From the NCBI GenBank assembly GCA_027488865.1, contig JAIYAU010000030.1:122841-186840 (forward strand): a stretch of DNA of 64,000 nucleotides, given 5' to 3'. Shown in pieces: positions 35,771 to 45,987 of this stretch; position 1 is the stretch's first letter; the number at the start of each line of letters is the position of its first letter. Both the position numbers and the translations under genes were made by a program. The DNA is from Cytophagaceae bacterium. GTDB lineage: Bacteria > Bacteroidota > Bacteroidia > Cytophagales > UBA9547. Below the pieces are notes generated by a model that did not search any database, had not been told where the DNA came from, and saw only the letters and a list, made by a program, of their open reading frames with translations.

Positions 35771-38700
35771 TTAATGAAGAACTACCTTAAAGGTTTTAAA
35801 GCCCTCAGTCAATTGGATTTTAACTAAATACACACCTGCTGAGGCATTACTTAATGAGATTGTTTGGCCATTGCCTTCTGCTAACAATTTGCCGTCCATT
35901 CCAATTACTTTTACGTCTTCTATCTTTTGACTTGAATAGTTTTCAATCATCAAAATCTTATCTAACGTATATACATTTAATATTCCAGATTGTACATCGT
36001 TTGTCACTTCTGTTATGACAGGGGTACTTGCATCTTTTAGGTTTAAGAAATATCTATTCTTCTCATTTGGTTTAATTGCCAAAAACACCTTAGTAACTGT
36101 ATCTGTAATCTCAATAGATGCACCTGTTTTAGAATCAAATATTGAAAAATTATAGATTTCTTTAAAATATTGTTGGCCACTCAATTCCATTTTGTAGACA
36201 CCAGAATCTTTTACCCCAGTAATCATCGGAATGGCTTTAGTAAGCAACTTGCTCTTGACATGGTAAATAACTGCTGTATCACTACCTTTTACTAGGCCAA
36301 GTGCAGGATTTATTGATTCCGTTGGCCAAAATTTCTTGGCATCTATGGCTCTATTAAAGCCTTCTGATGCCTTATCATTTAACACCAGAAATGATTCATC
36401 GTTTAAGGTGCCATCTAAACTGTAAAGATGCAAACTAAGTTTTGGCCTAGCCACAGCAGCATCTACCCTTAAGAAACTGGATGTTGTCTCTAATCTACAA
36501 GCATTTGTGAATTTTATGGATGCATCAGTAGCAGCTTTTACTTGGAAGCCTTGGGCTATGGAAATTTTACCATCCCAATCACCTCCACTTACTTGGAAAC
36601 TAGAACCATTATAAACATAAGCAACATCGCCATCTATATTGGTCTTTTCAACCAAATCCCAATCGATAGTGCTTGGATAAGGATTACCTAAAGTATTTAT
36701 TGTGCCTGCAGCACTCGTAGATAGGGTTGGTGAAATATCACCACTATTCGGCTTACCGGAAATTCTTAAGTTTTCGCCAAACTTAGCTGCTCTACGCGTA
36801 AAGCCAATACCTGTTGGTATGGTGGCTGTCATGGTAGGTCTTACCCAATTGCCCCCAGTCATGATAAAGAAGTTTCTATTAGTAGCTTGGTAGTCGCTAT
36901 ATAGTGCATCAGAGAAAGGAGAGCTATAGAATGCTGCCTTGCCGTTAGTAGCAGTGCCACCTCTCGCCTCTACAATTCTTTGTACCAAAATATCACCCAC
37001 CACAGAACCATTGGCAGTTGTACTTGCATCAATCAAGGCGCCATAGATAGAATTATCAACTCCAACCAATTTTAGTTTGTTGTTGGTATTAACTGTGCCG
37101 CCATTAATTTTAATAAGGCCTTCTACTTTCATGGTATCTCCCAATACTGATAAACTACCAGCACTTTTTTCAACCTCTACTTTATCAAAGGTACTTCCAT
37201 AGATATTTTGCGCACCTGACCCAATTAATCTAATTGTTGAGCCCAGATAATCATGGTCGGTGGCAGCTCCAGGATTAAAATGCCCTTTTATGGAAAGGGT
37301 ACGACTACCAAATGTTTTCTTGCTGTCATTAAAGGTAAGATTACCATATTCAATCGCACCGCTAATGTCTTGTTCGCTATCAATTCTGCTATACAGTATG
37401 GTAGCATTATCATCTGAATTAATTGTACCACTACCTACAAATAGATCATCACCAATATTTAATGTAATTCCCGCACTTAATTTAAGCGTTCCACTTTCTA
37501 AACTAAGTCTTTGGCTTGCTCCTAAGTCTTGATGTATATTTAAGTCCCCAATGGTATACACATATATGTACTCGTAAGTATAAGCAGCATTTGCTCTATA
37601 AGCTTGAGAAGCACTACCATTGAAATATACATATGTTCCTGTGTTTACCAAAGAACCACCACTAAAAGTACAGCGATTGACAAAATCTCCCTGAATATTT
37701 AAATAACCATTTGGCAATGTCAAATTGTTGGCTCCTCTATTACCTGATAATACCAAGTGATGATATTGAATTGAAGGCACAGTTTGTGAGCCTGTTCCAT
37801 TAAAATTGATAGCAGAACCTGTAACAGTTTGTCCTGAAGTGCCAGGACTAAGCGTATTGGCAATAAACACGGTATCACTTGAAGGAAGTACCTTGCCACT
37901 GTTGTTAAAGCTCAAGTTATAATATCTACCAGCCAAAACAGATTGAAAACTGCCTGTTTGAGCGTAGTTAACTGTAGTATTGGTACCTGCTGCCAATTTG
38001 CCAGACACTTGGTTAGCGGCACCATATAGGTTAAGGGTTGAACCAGGAATTACTTTTAGAATACCGGAAGTTAATGTCAATGAGCCATTGATATTCCAAT
38101 TTTTGGTATTGAGCAATACACTGTCTTTTCTGTTGATAGTAAGGTTTCCCAAGTTCATATCACCTGCAAAATCTTGTTCAGGGAAGGTAAATTTAGTACC
38201 AGCGCCACTTTCTTGACCAAAAGTTAAATTGGTAGAAGCATTGGTAATTAATTTTCCACCTTCTGCTGTTCTGTAGATCGGAGTACCTCCATTTTGGAAA
38301 CTCAATGAACGACCGGCTGCGTTTAATTCACCATTGATAAGAATGATAGAGTCGTCTATACTTAGGTTACCATTAAGCGTAACGTTGGAAGTATTGTTAA
38401 TAGAAAGGTCACTCAGTGCAGTTACACTAGCCGGTACAAAGTGACCGGCAGTAGATCCACCAAATGACAAAGAAGAACCCGATGTTGTGATAAGGTTGGT
38501 AGCTGCACCAGCCCCTGCTATAGGATTCCCATTGAGGGCAAGGGTATTATTGCCAACCGTTAGATTGCCAGAGGTGAGGGTAAGGGTATTAGAAATGGTG
38601 TGATTATTACCTAGGGTAATACCGCCACCATTAATTGTAAGGTTATTGATATCACCTGTGAATAAACCATTTGGCAATGTATAAGCAGTAGCATTTGTAA

Positions 38701-41700
38701 AGGCCACGGTAGCACTGCTATTGCTGGCATCTACTGTACCTGAGGTTCTTGTAGGGACAGTTCCATTTAATGTTAAGGTGTTTGCACCAACAGTGAGAGT
38801 ACCTGAAGCCATATTTAAGGTACCATTAACCGTTGTATTTCCACTTAGGGTTTTGACACCAGCATTTGTACAGGTAACATTTTGATAATCTGTTCTACCG
38901 GTCACAACTTGTGCTGATGCGCTATTATAGTTAATCGTGCTTCCAGTCGATAATGTTATTGTAGGACTGTTTGTGCTTTTTATGGCTGTATTAGTATTGC
39001 CTGTAAAACCATTAGTATTTTGTACATTAAAAGTTCCCCCATTTGCAACAGTGAAAGTACTACCACCTTGAAGCGTTAGACTGGCTGTTGTTGTACTTAA
39101 ACCTACATTGGAACCTGAAATAATAATGTTTCCGTAGGTTACGTTACCCGCATCTGGTGTTAGCCTGATATCTTGTTGCGTTCCTTCTACATTGGTAAAT
39201 TCAACATTGCTGGTCGCAGCTAAAGTATATGTGCCTCTGGCGTCTGGTTTAGAGCTTGTGCCAGCAGTCTTGTAAGTGGCACCGGAATTGACTGTTAAAT
39301 TGGTTCCCACCCCGCCAAAACTATTATTAGATACATCAAGTGTTGCAGTGCCAGTTACTGTAACGGTACCAGTAATTGATGAAGGAGAAGATGTTACAGT
39401 TTTAATGCCTGATCCGCTAAAAGTTAGGCTTTGGTAAGCTCTGGCTCCTTGTAATATTTGTGCTCCAGTACCACTCAACTCTAAGGCACCTCCAGTCATA
39501 TTAAAAGTTGTATTTGCAAATTCAGGTAGAGTAGTGCTTAGTTTTGCTAATTTTAATGTACCTCCGCTGATATTTAGTGCAGTAGAAGAAGTGCCAGAGA
39601 AGGTATTTGTACCTGCATCGAAAGTACCAGCACTTAAATTGAATTGAGAACCAGTACCTGCAATAGCCACGTTACAAGCTAAAGTAGTGGTGCCGCCAGT
39701 AGATTTAGTTAATATAAAGAAGTTTTCACCACCAGTAGTATTAATCGTACCAGTACCAGTAAATGTTACAGTACTCGACCGCTCATTAAATGCCGCTTGA
39801 CCATAACTTGTCCAACTAGTACCAACTGTAACACTATAGTTTGATGCACTTGCATCTAATACACCTGTTCCAGATAATGTGATGCTACCACTAGTAGTTA
39901 CATTATTAGCCAAAGTATAGGTTCCTGCACTCACTGTTACACTTGAAGGCGTGTTAGAAGCTGTCCACTCAATACCAGTTGATTTATTAGCACCAATACT
40001 TAAAGCACCTGATGCACCATAAACTATTGTGCCTGTTGGAGAAATAGTACCACCAGTGTATGTTAGTGTTCCATTAATGGTTAAAGTAACACCAGCGTTT
40101 ACAGTTAGAGTACCTGAACTGATAGATAAGTTATTAATTGTTTGGTTAGTGGCTATAACTAACGTACCACCATTGACAACAATATTATTGGTATTTGGAA
40201 TACATTGTGCTTGGCTAAATGTGGTAGTACCAGCAGTTAATGTAGTAGTACCAGTATATGTATGTGTACTACCTGAAGGGAAAGAAACGTTACCAGCACT
40301 TGTTACTGTTATACCGCCGCTACCCGTAACTACATTAGTTAATGTTATAGTATTGCCATTTGGTGATAATAAACCTCCGGTTGCACCTAAAGTAATACCC
40401 CTAGTGCTATTAAAATTAATGCCACCCGTTGCTTTTACGCCACCTCCGTTTAGAGTAATTTGATCTGCCACGAAACTAACAGGGACAGTTCCAAATGCAC
40501 TTTCTCCAGATGTAGCAATGTAACCCGCGCTAATAACAGTTTTGCCAGCGTATGAATTTCCTGTTGTAAGTGATAAATCCCCTGAACCAGCCCCCCCTTT
40601 TACCAACGTTGCAGAACTTGCACCTCCTAAGTTTGAAGTTATTGCAATTCCTCCTGATCCATCAATATTAACAACATTGTTCCCGTTATTGCCCATAATG
40701 AGATTAATATAATTTGCTCCGCTACTGTTTTCAGCGATAGTAAGCAAACTTGCGGAATTATTTCGTAGAATAACATTTGGGGTTAAATTCAACGTTCCGC
40801 CCAACAATGTTAAATCATAATAATTTGGACCACTTGACCCGCCAGTTCCTGCTATTGTGAGCGCCCTAGGTCTGTTACTAGTCAATTCTATACCTAATAT
40901 GGAAAAATTAGAAGCAAAGGTTATACCACATAAAGTTGAACTTCCAGATTGTGCATCATATTGAGCGAAATGATTGTTATTAGGAGTAACGCCTAAGGAC
41001 CAATTGGTTGTTGTCATCCAAGCGGTAGTATTACCTGTAGTAATCCAAGTGTTAACTATTGAGTTCGTCAAACCCGGCGTAGCAGCAGTAGAAGCCGAAG
41101 CCGCACCATCACCAACACTATTCACTGCTCTTATTTGAACATTATAGCTGGTACCATTTACTAAGGTACTTGAACCTGAAGATACAGTAGTTATCACCAA
41201 TGGATTGGCAGTGCTACCCGCTGATTTAAAAGTTACGCCATTATCGGTTGAGTATTTATAATCGGTAATAGTAACGCCTCCAGTTGTTCCTGCTGTATAA
41301 TTGATAGATAATGATTGATTACTTGGCGTAATGCTAGAAATAGTTGGGGCACCTGGTACTACTGCATTAATAGTTAAAGTACCAGTATTGTAAGTGATAG
41401 TATAGTTAGATGCAGTAAATGTACCTCCAGTAGCAGCAGATGGCGTAATGGTGTATGTACCAGCATTAGCAGTTGCTAAATTGCCTGCAGGGCTGCCACT
41501 ATAAGCAAGAGTAACCGAGCCTATCGTTTCGCTATTTACTAAACCAGAACTTGTAAATGAGGTAGCACCCGTTGTGGTAGATGTAGTTCCGAAGTTTTTT
41601 GATTGTGCTGAGGCAGTTATGGACAATGCTACGGTAGATATTGTAGCAGTTAAAGTAGGTTGTGTAATAGAATAATTAGAAGTAGGAACACTGTAAAGAC

Positions 41701-44700
41701 CAGTCTGTGTTATTGCCTTACCCGCGCCTGCCGCAGCAGTAGTAAATGCAAATGTTGGTGTTCCTATTACAGCGTATGTTTCTCCATTTACCAAACCTGA
41801 ATACGCAGCTATACCTGTTACACTAACTGTTGTATTACCATCGTAAGTTTTGCCATTAGCGGTCAAGCCTGTGATGGTTAATGGCGCAGTGGTAATATTA
41901 GCGGATAACGTGGGTTGGGTTATACTATAGTTGCTACTTGGTGCTTGGTAGCCTGTAGTATTAATAGTAATACCCGTGCCAACGTTAACGCTTACGAACG
42001 TAAATGTAGGTGTGCCTACAATTGAGAAAGTTTCGCCATTTTGTAAACCACTATACGCTGCCGTTCCAGTGGTAGTGGCAGTTGAGGTGCCGGTGTATGA
42101 TTTATTAGCTCCAGTTAATCCAGAAATGGTTAATGGGGCTTGAGTTATGTTTGCAGTAACGCCCGTAGGTTGTGTTAAGGTATAGTTGCCTGCATCTGCA
42201 CCTGCAATGGAGAAGCTAGTTACAGCAATGCCATTGGCAACATCTTTTGAGGCAAAAGTACCTGTGGTATTTAGTGTTACCACATCTGAACCTTGTTTGC
42301 CCGATAGTGTACCAGAAACTGTTGCAACAGTAGTGCCGGTATAAGTTCTGTTAGAAGCTGAAGTCGAGGTTACAGTAAGCGTTGCAGCAGTAATAGTTGC
42401 TGAAAGGCTTGGTTGTGTAACGGTATAGTTGGTAGAAGGAGAATTATATGAACCTGAACGTGATAATGTTTGTGAGCCAATAACTTTAGAAGGATAAGAC
42501 CATGTCACAGTTCCCGTTACTGTAAAACTTTCTCCATTTTGTAACCCGCTATAAGCTGGCGTACCTGTTACCGATGCTATGGTAGTAGCATCGTAAGTTT
42601 TACCATTTGCTGTTAAGCCAGTTATAGTTAAGGTAGCCGTATTTACAGAACTGCTTGCCGTAGCCACATTTACTTGAGAAGCATTCGTGCTGGTTAAAGT
42701 AATATTGCCACTATACGGAGAACCTGCAACTGATGCTGTAGCTAATATACGAACATAAATTGTGGTACTAGCAATAGTGCCTGCTGCACCAACGGTTAAT
42801 GGAGAGCCATTAGTACCTGTATTACTGGAGAAATCAGAAACTGTTGACACTTCAAAACCTAATGGAGGAGTAACTGTAATACCCGCTTGCATAGCCGTAC
42901 CTGATATAGAGAAACTTGTGTTAGAACTTGGGGTACCATAATTGGTGCTTAGTGCTGATGGTGTACCCGATGAGGCTATGGAAGGCGAAGTAGGTGCTAC
43001 CGGTGTGCCTTGTGTAGTAGTAGAAGCTGTACCTGCACCAGCAGCGTTTACTGCTTTTAATTGTACATCATAAGTAACATCATTGGTTAAGCCTGTTATT
43101 ACTATTGGGCTTGTAGTTTGTGACGGAGATACTGGAGTAAATGTGGAGCCAGCATCAGTAGAATATTGATAATTCGTAATAGTTGAACCATTGTTATTTG
43201 GTGCAGTAAATGCTACAGATAGTTGGGTGTTTCCTGCTGTAATGCCTGTAATAATAGGCGCACTAGGTGTAGTGTATGGAGTAGCTGCAGTACTGGCAGT
43301 TGCACTACCATCACCTGCTACGTTCACTGCCTTTATCTGAATGTTATAACTCGTACCATTTGTTAAGGCTGTTGTGCCATCTGATGATAATGTGGTGATT
43401 GCAATGGGACTTGCTGTAGTACCACTTTGCCTTGTTCTAAAAGTTACACCTCCGTCGGTAGAATATTTGTAGGAAGTGATAGCAGAACCGCCAGAATTAC
43501 CTGACGTAAAAGCCACCGATAAAGATTGATTACCCGGAGTTATAGTACCTACTGTAGGAGCACCAGGAGTAGTATATGGGGTAGCTGAAGTGCTTGCAGT
43601 AGCTAAACCATCTCCACCAGCATTTACAGCTTTTATTTGAATATTATAACTTGTGCCATTCGTTAACGCTGTTGTTCCATCTGAAGATAAAGTGGTTATT
43701 AAAATTGGGCTACCAGTAGTACCAGTTTGTCTTGTTCTAAAAGTTACACCTCCGTCAGTAGAATATTTGTAGGAGGTAATAGCAGAGCCACCAGTAGCCC
43801 CTGCTGTAAATCCTACAGATAAAGATTGATTACCTGGAGTTATAGTTCCAATAGTTGGTGCACTTGGTGTAGTATAGGGTGTTGCAGCTGTACTAGCTGT
43901 TGCAGTACCATCACCATTTGCGTTTACTGCTTTTATTTGTATGTTATAGCTAGTACCATTCGTTAAAGCAGTGGTGCCATCAGATGATAAAGTTGTAATT
44001 GAAATAGGGGACGCTGTAGTACCCGCCGCTCTAGTTCTAAATGTAGTTCCACCATCCGTAGAATATTTATAAGAGGTAATTGCTGAACCTCCATCACCAC
44101 CGGCGGTAAACGCTACAGATAAAGATTGATTTCCTGGTGTTATTGTTCCAATTGTTGGTGCAAGTGGTGTCGAACTACCACCGCTTGCGGATAATAAAAA
44201 ATTATCAATTGCGACCCCATTGTCTGTACCTGTTAGATTCGTAGTTACCCAACTTATTCCAAAACTTTGACCGTTCGTTATAGACAAACCTGTTAAGGTA
44301 AATGAAGTGACGGCTGTTGTTAGTCCGCCAGTTGCACCAGCAGTACCTGCAACACCAGAAAAATCTTTTCCATTTAAGGTTGAATTTGATGCTAATTGAC
44401 CTGTACCTGAACAATCCCAACCACTAGTATTCGACCCCCCATATCTCCACTGTTCATAATCCCATGACATAGTTAAAGATGTAATTGTAGAACCAGAATT
44501 ATTTGTAAAACTAATTGTATAAGTATGTGTATTTGAACCAGAAGATAACGCGCCCAAAGAATTTTCAGTTCCAGTATTACCAGTTACATTATATCCCCAA
44601 AATCCACCAGTATTTCCAGAACCCGTACCCTTACCGTTATAAACGGCGGTAGTACTTGAGGCGGTCCAACCTATTGTAGAACTTGCTAAGCCCGCAGTCG

Positions 44701-44962
44701 AAGTACCAGTAGAATTTATTGTGCTCGGCACATTAGATGCAGTGCTGGGATTATAACTATCAAAATTATTTGAATAGTTGGCAGGCAAAGAAGTAATATT
44801 TATCTGCCCCATCATTTCCCCTACCAACCCAAAGGTCAAGACAAATAAACAAAGTTTAGCGAAGGTGTTTTTCATGGTTTTGGAAGCTGAGATAATCGGG
44901 TTGGGTAAATAGCTTGAGCGTGTCATTTTGTTCTCGATGGAAAGGAGTGTAATATTTTTCAT
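35771..44962 (-). CDS. Giant secreted repeat adhesin with FN3, MBG and beta-helix-like regions and T9SS-type C-terminus
   Basis: A 3063-residue surface protein. An N-terminal domain (about 52-265) is followed by three nearly identical 100-residue fibronectin III-like repeats (APTIGTITPGNQSLSVAFTA), a fourth diverged one, four to five MBG-type repeats (LTITGLTANGKTYD, about 775-1200) and another FN3. A long Gly/Thr/Asn/Ser-rich region (about 1300-2690) resembles autotransporter-associated beta-strand repeats. The C-terminus (DVKVIGMDGKLLAEGNG, then SAGVYLVKIQL) is a T9SS type A sorting domain. The protein is very probably exported to the cell surface for adhesion or biofilm. The first ATG gives a long N-terminal extension before the signal peptide; ATG 44875 gives a normal signal (MKNTFAKLCLFVLTFGLVG). 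A -7 element at 45002-45009 is compatible with either. Confidence 0.9.
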   Translation of the reverse strand: MKNITLLSIENKMTRSSYLPNPIISASKTMKNTFAKLCLFVLTFGLVGEMMGQINITSLPANYSNNFDSYNPSTASNVPSTINSTGTSTAGLASSTIGWTASSTTAVYNGKGTGSGNTGGFWGYNVTGNTGTENSLGALSSGSNTHTYTISFTNNSGSTITSLTMSWDYEQWRYGGSNTSGWDCSGTGQLASNSTLNGKDFSGVAGTAGATGGLTTAVTSFTLTGLSITNGQSFGISWVTTNLTGTDNGVAIDNFLLSASGGSSTPLAPTIGTITPGNQSLSVAFTAGGDGGSAITSYKYSTDGGTTFRTRAAGTTASPISITTLSSDGTTALTNGTSYNIQIKAVNANGDGTATASTAATPYTTPSAPTIGTITPGNQSLSVGFTAGATGGSAITSYKYSTDGGVTFRTRQTGTTGSPILITTLSSDGTTALTNGTSYNIQIKAVNAGGDGLATASTSATPYTTPGAPTVGTITPGNQSLSVAFTSGNSGGSAITSYKYSTDGGVTFRTRQSGTTASPIAITTLSSDGTTALTNGTSYNIQIKAVNVAGDGSATASTAATPYTTPSAPIITGITAGNTQLSVAFTAPNNNGSTITNYQYSTDAGSTFTPVSPSQTTSPIVITGLTNDVTYDVQLKAVNAAGAGTASTTTQGTPVAPTSPSIASSGTPSALSTNYGTPSSNTSFSISGTAMQAGITVTPPLGFEVSTVSDFSSNTGTNGSPLTVGAAGTIASTTIYVRILATASVAGSPYSGNITLTSTNASQVNVATASSSVNTATLTITGLTANGKTYDATTIASVTGTPAYSGLQNGESFTVTGTVTWSYPSKVIGSQTLSRSGSYNSPSTNYTVTQPSLSATITAATLTVTSTSASNRTYTGTTVATVSGTLSGKQGSDVVTLNTTGTFASKDVANGIAVTSFSIAGADAGNYTLTQPTGVTANITQAPLTISGLTGANKSYTGTSTATTTGTAAYSGLQNGETFSIVGTPTFTFVSVNVGTGITINTTGYQAPSSNYSITQPTLSANITTAPLTITGLTANGKTYDGNTTVSVTGIAAYSGLVNGETYAVIGTPTFAFTTAAAGAGKAITQTGLYSVPTSNYSITQPTLTATISTVALSITASAQSKNFGTTSTTTGATSFTSSGLVNSETIGSVTLAYSGSPAGNLATANAGTYTITPSAATGGTFTASNYTITYNTGTLTINAVVPGAPTISSITPSNQSLSINYTAGTTGGVTITDYKYSTDNGVTFKSAGSTANPLVITTVSSGSSTLVNGTSYNVQIRAVNSVGDGAASASTAATPGLTNSIVNTWITTGNTTAWMTTTNWSLGVTPNNNHFAQYDAQSGSSTLCGITFASNFSILGIELTSNRPRALTIAGTGGSSGPNYYDLTLLGGTLNLTPNVILRNNSASLLTIAENSSGANYINLIMGNNGNNVVNIDGSGGIAITSNLGGASSATLVKGGAGSGDLSLTTGNSYAGKTVISAGYIATSGESAFGTVPVSFVADQITLNGGGVKATGGINFNSTRGITLGATGGLLSPNGNTITLTNVVTGSGGITVTSAGNVSFPSGSTHTYTGTTTLTAGTTTFSQAQCIPNTNNIVVNGGTLVIATNQTINNLSISSGTLTVNAGVTLTINGTLTYTGGTISPTGTIVYGASGALSIGANKSTGIEWTASNTPSSVTVSAGTYTLANNVTTSGSITLSGTGVLDASASNYSVTVGTSWTSYGQAAFNERSSTVTFTGTGTINTTGGENFFILTKSTGGTTTLACNVAIAGTGSQFNLSAGTFDAGTNTFSGTSSTALNISGGTLKLAKLSTTLPEFANTTFNMTGGALELSGTGAQILQGARAYQSLTFSGSGIKTVTSSPSSITGTVTVTGTATLDVSNNSFGGVGTNLTVNSGATYKTAGTSSKPDARGTYTLAATSNVEFTNVEGTQQDIRLTPDAGNVTYGNIIISGSNVGLSTTTASLTLQGGSTFTVANGGTFNVQNTNGFTGNTNTAIKSTNSPTITLSTGSTINYNSASAQVVTGRTDYQNVTCTNAGVKTLSGNTTVNGTLNMASGTLTVGANTLTLNGTVPTRTSGTVDASNSSATVAFTNATAYTLPNGLFTGDINNLTINGGGITLGNNHTISNTLTLTSGNLTVGNNTLALNGNPIAGAGAATNLITTSGSSLSFGGSTAGHFVPASVTALSDLSINNTSNVTLNGNLSIDDSIILINGELNAAGRSLSFQNGGTPIYRTAEGGKLITNASTNLTFGQESGAGTKFTFPEQDFAGDMNLGNLTINRKDSVLLNTKNWNINGSLTLTSGILKVIPGSTLNLYGAANQVSGKLAAGTNTTVNYAQTGSFQSVLAGRYYNLSFNNSGKVLPSSDTVFIANTLSPGTSGQTVTGSAINFNGTGSQTVPSIQYHHLVLSGNRGANNLTLPNGYLNIQGDFVNRCTFSGGSLVNTGTYVYFNGSASQAYRANAAYTYEYIYVYTIGDLNIHQDLGASQRLSLESGTLKLSAGITLNIGDDLFVGSGTINSDDNATILYSRIDSEQDISGAIEYGNLTFNDSKKTFGSRTLSIKGHFNPGAATDHDYLGSTIRLIGSGAQNIYGSTFDKVEVEKSAGSLSVLGDTMKVEGLIKINGGTVNTNNKLKLVGVDNSIYGALIDASTTANGSVVGDILVQRIVEARGGTATNGKAAFYSSPFSDALYSDYQATNRNFFIMTGGNWVRPTMTATIPTGIGFTRRAAKFGENLRISGKPNSGDISPTLSTSAAGTINTLGNPYPSTIDWDLVEKTNIDGDVAYVYNGSSFQVSGGDWDGKISIAQGFQVKAATDASIKFTNACRLETTSSFLRVDAAVARPKLSLHLYSLDGTLNDESFLVLNDKASEGFNRAIDAKKFWPTESINPALGLVKGSDTAVIYHVKSKLLTKAIPMITGVKDSGVYKMELSGQQYFKEIYNFSIFDSKTGASIEITDTVTKVFLAIKPNEKNRYFLNLKDASTPVITEVTNDVQSGILNVYTLDKILMIENYSSQKIEDVKVIGMDGKLLAEGNGQTISLSNASAGVYLVKIQLTEGFKTFKVVLH
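43262..44161 (-). repeat. Three tandem 300-bp repeats coding FN3-like modules
   Basis: Three direct copies with an exact 300-bp period inside the adhesin gene, encoding 100-residue modules that share TPGNQSLSV, SAITSYKYSTDGG, ALTNGTSYNIQIKAVN and STAATPYTTP. A fourth, less similar copy follows at about 43005-43261. The exact period and high identity point to recent duplication and likely copy-number change. Confidence 0.85.
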
Positions 44963-45001
44963 AGCTATTGAATGTTTTAGTTTTAATGTCCATTCAGCTT
45001 A

Positions 45002-45009
45002 CAAAGATA
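45002..45009 (-). promoter_or_regulatory. -7 promoter element of the giant adhesin gene
   Basis: TATCTTTG on the minus strand matches TAnnTTTG and lies 40 bp before ATG 44962 and 127 bp before ATG 44875. No clear TTTG -33 box is seen at 19-21 bp. Confidence 0.45.
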
Positions 45010-45288
45010 CGATGCTACTATTACCTTATTATTAAGGGCTTATTTCTATATTGTTTCTAATTCTCGCGCAGTTGTAATTTGCTTTAATGTAAGAGATGAC
45101 AAAAAATAAATTATTTTATAACTTGTTTATTTACAATTTAAAATGAAATGATAATTTGCTAAAAGAAGTTAAACTTTGAAGTGATGGAGCACCTCTCAGT
45201 TTTTTATTTGAAGCACTTATGTTTTCATCGGTTTTTATTTAAACTTGACAGATATATTATCAATTCTCCATTCTTAAATTATACACTT

Positions 45289-45365
45289 TATAGATACCTC
45301 ATAGAAACCTAGTAGAAAGGAAGTAGAAACCTACACCGTAGGATATAGAAAGAAAATAGATAGGC
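45289..45365. repeat. Imperfect 11-bp tandem array (7 units)
   Basis: Successive 11-mers TATAGATACCT, CATAGAAACCT, AGTAGAAAGGA, AGTAGAAACCT, ACACCGTAGGA, TATAGAAAGAA, AATAGATAGGC keep exact phase, with TAGA as the shared core in six of seven. It is the first of two such arrays in the 1-kb gap between the adhesin and the histidine kinase. No gene was found between 45010 and 45987. Confidence 0.7.
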
Positions 45366-45533
45366 TAATTTTAAGAATTATCACAAAATACCACGTTTTC
45401 GCCATCTGATTGATAGTCCTATAATGTGCAAGTTCATGCCAAAAATAAAAGCCTCTGAATTAAAATTGAAAATTATTTTTATTCCGTCCTCCGCAACCAT
45501 CGCTTCAATTTGAGCAAAGGTAAGGAGTTGCCT

Positions 45534-45676
45534 GAGTAGAGAAGAACGAGACAGCTACCATCCACGAAGGAGACAGCTAGCAGGGAGCGAATAGAGAGGT
45601 CATAGAGAGCGAATAGAGCGGTGATAGAGACATCATAGAGAGAAGTAACGGAGAAATAGCGGAGAAGTAACGGACA
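45534..45676. repeat. Imperfect 11-bp tandem array (13 units)
   Basis: Thirteen 11-mers in unbroken phase, for example GAATAGAGAGG, TCATAGAGAGC, GAATAGAGCGG, TGATAGAGACA, TCATAGAGAGA, AGTAACGGAGA, AATAGCGGAGA, AGTAACGGACA. The shared core is ATAGAGA, and the array is strongly purine-rich on this strand. The first four units are more diverged. Period and core relate it to the array at 45289-45365. Confidence 0.75.
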
Positions 45677-45786
45677 AAGTAAAATTTTTAAAAAATGTAA
45701 ATAATTAATATATCGACTAACGGGCTGTATTTTCGAAATGTAGAATTAAACCAAGTTACACCTTAACGTGAATTCAGTTACAATAG

Positions 45787-45849
45787 ACCTGTCAGGTTTA
45801 ATTAAAAACGGTCAAAACGTAATTTTCTAAATACAAACCAGACAGGTTT
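45787..45849. repeat. Pair of short palindromes, ACCTGTCAGGT type
   Basis: ACCTGTCAGGT (45787-45797) is a near-perfect palindrome, and AAACCAGACAGGTTT (45835-45849) is a related imperfect one 38 bp later. They may be dispersed REP-like palindromes; other copies were not searched for. Confidence 0.4.
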
Positions 45850-45928
45850 TATTCTGCGCAATTTGGTTTAAAACTTAGTGGATGGTTGAGGGACTCTAAT
45901 CGAATGACTCTTGGAAGATGACCGTAGG

Positions 45929-45986
45929 ATAATGGATAATTGAGAATTGATAATGGATTATTGAGAATGGGGAATTGATAATTGAG
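45929..45986. repeat. 21-bp tandem repeat, 2.7 copies
   Basis: ATAATGGATAATTGAGAATT and ATAATGGATTATTGAGAATG are the first 20 bases of two adjacent 21-bp units with two differences, followed by a partial copy. The array ends 1 bp before the histidine kinase stop codon, so it is at the 3' end of that transcript. Confidence 0.75.
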
Positions 45987-45987
45987 T

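Noticed and set aside
40029..40463. Plus-strand 144-codon open frame opposite the adhesin gene
   Set aside because: It lies antisense to a long Thr/Gly/Asn-rich repeat gene whose composition suppresses stops on the other strand. It has no signals of its own and a Val/Pro-biased translation typical of such shadows.
45289..45676. CRISPR array
   Set aside because: The units are 11 bp and contiguous, with no constant repeat and spacer structure and no cas genes nearby.
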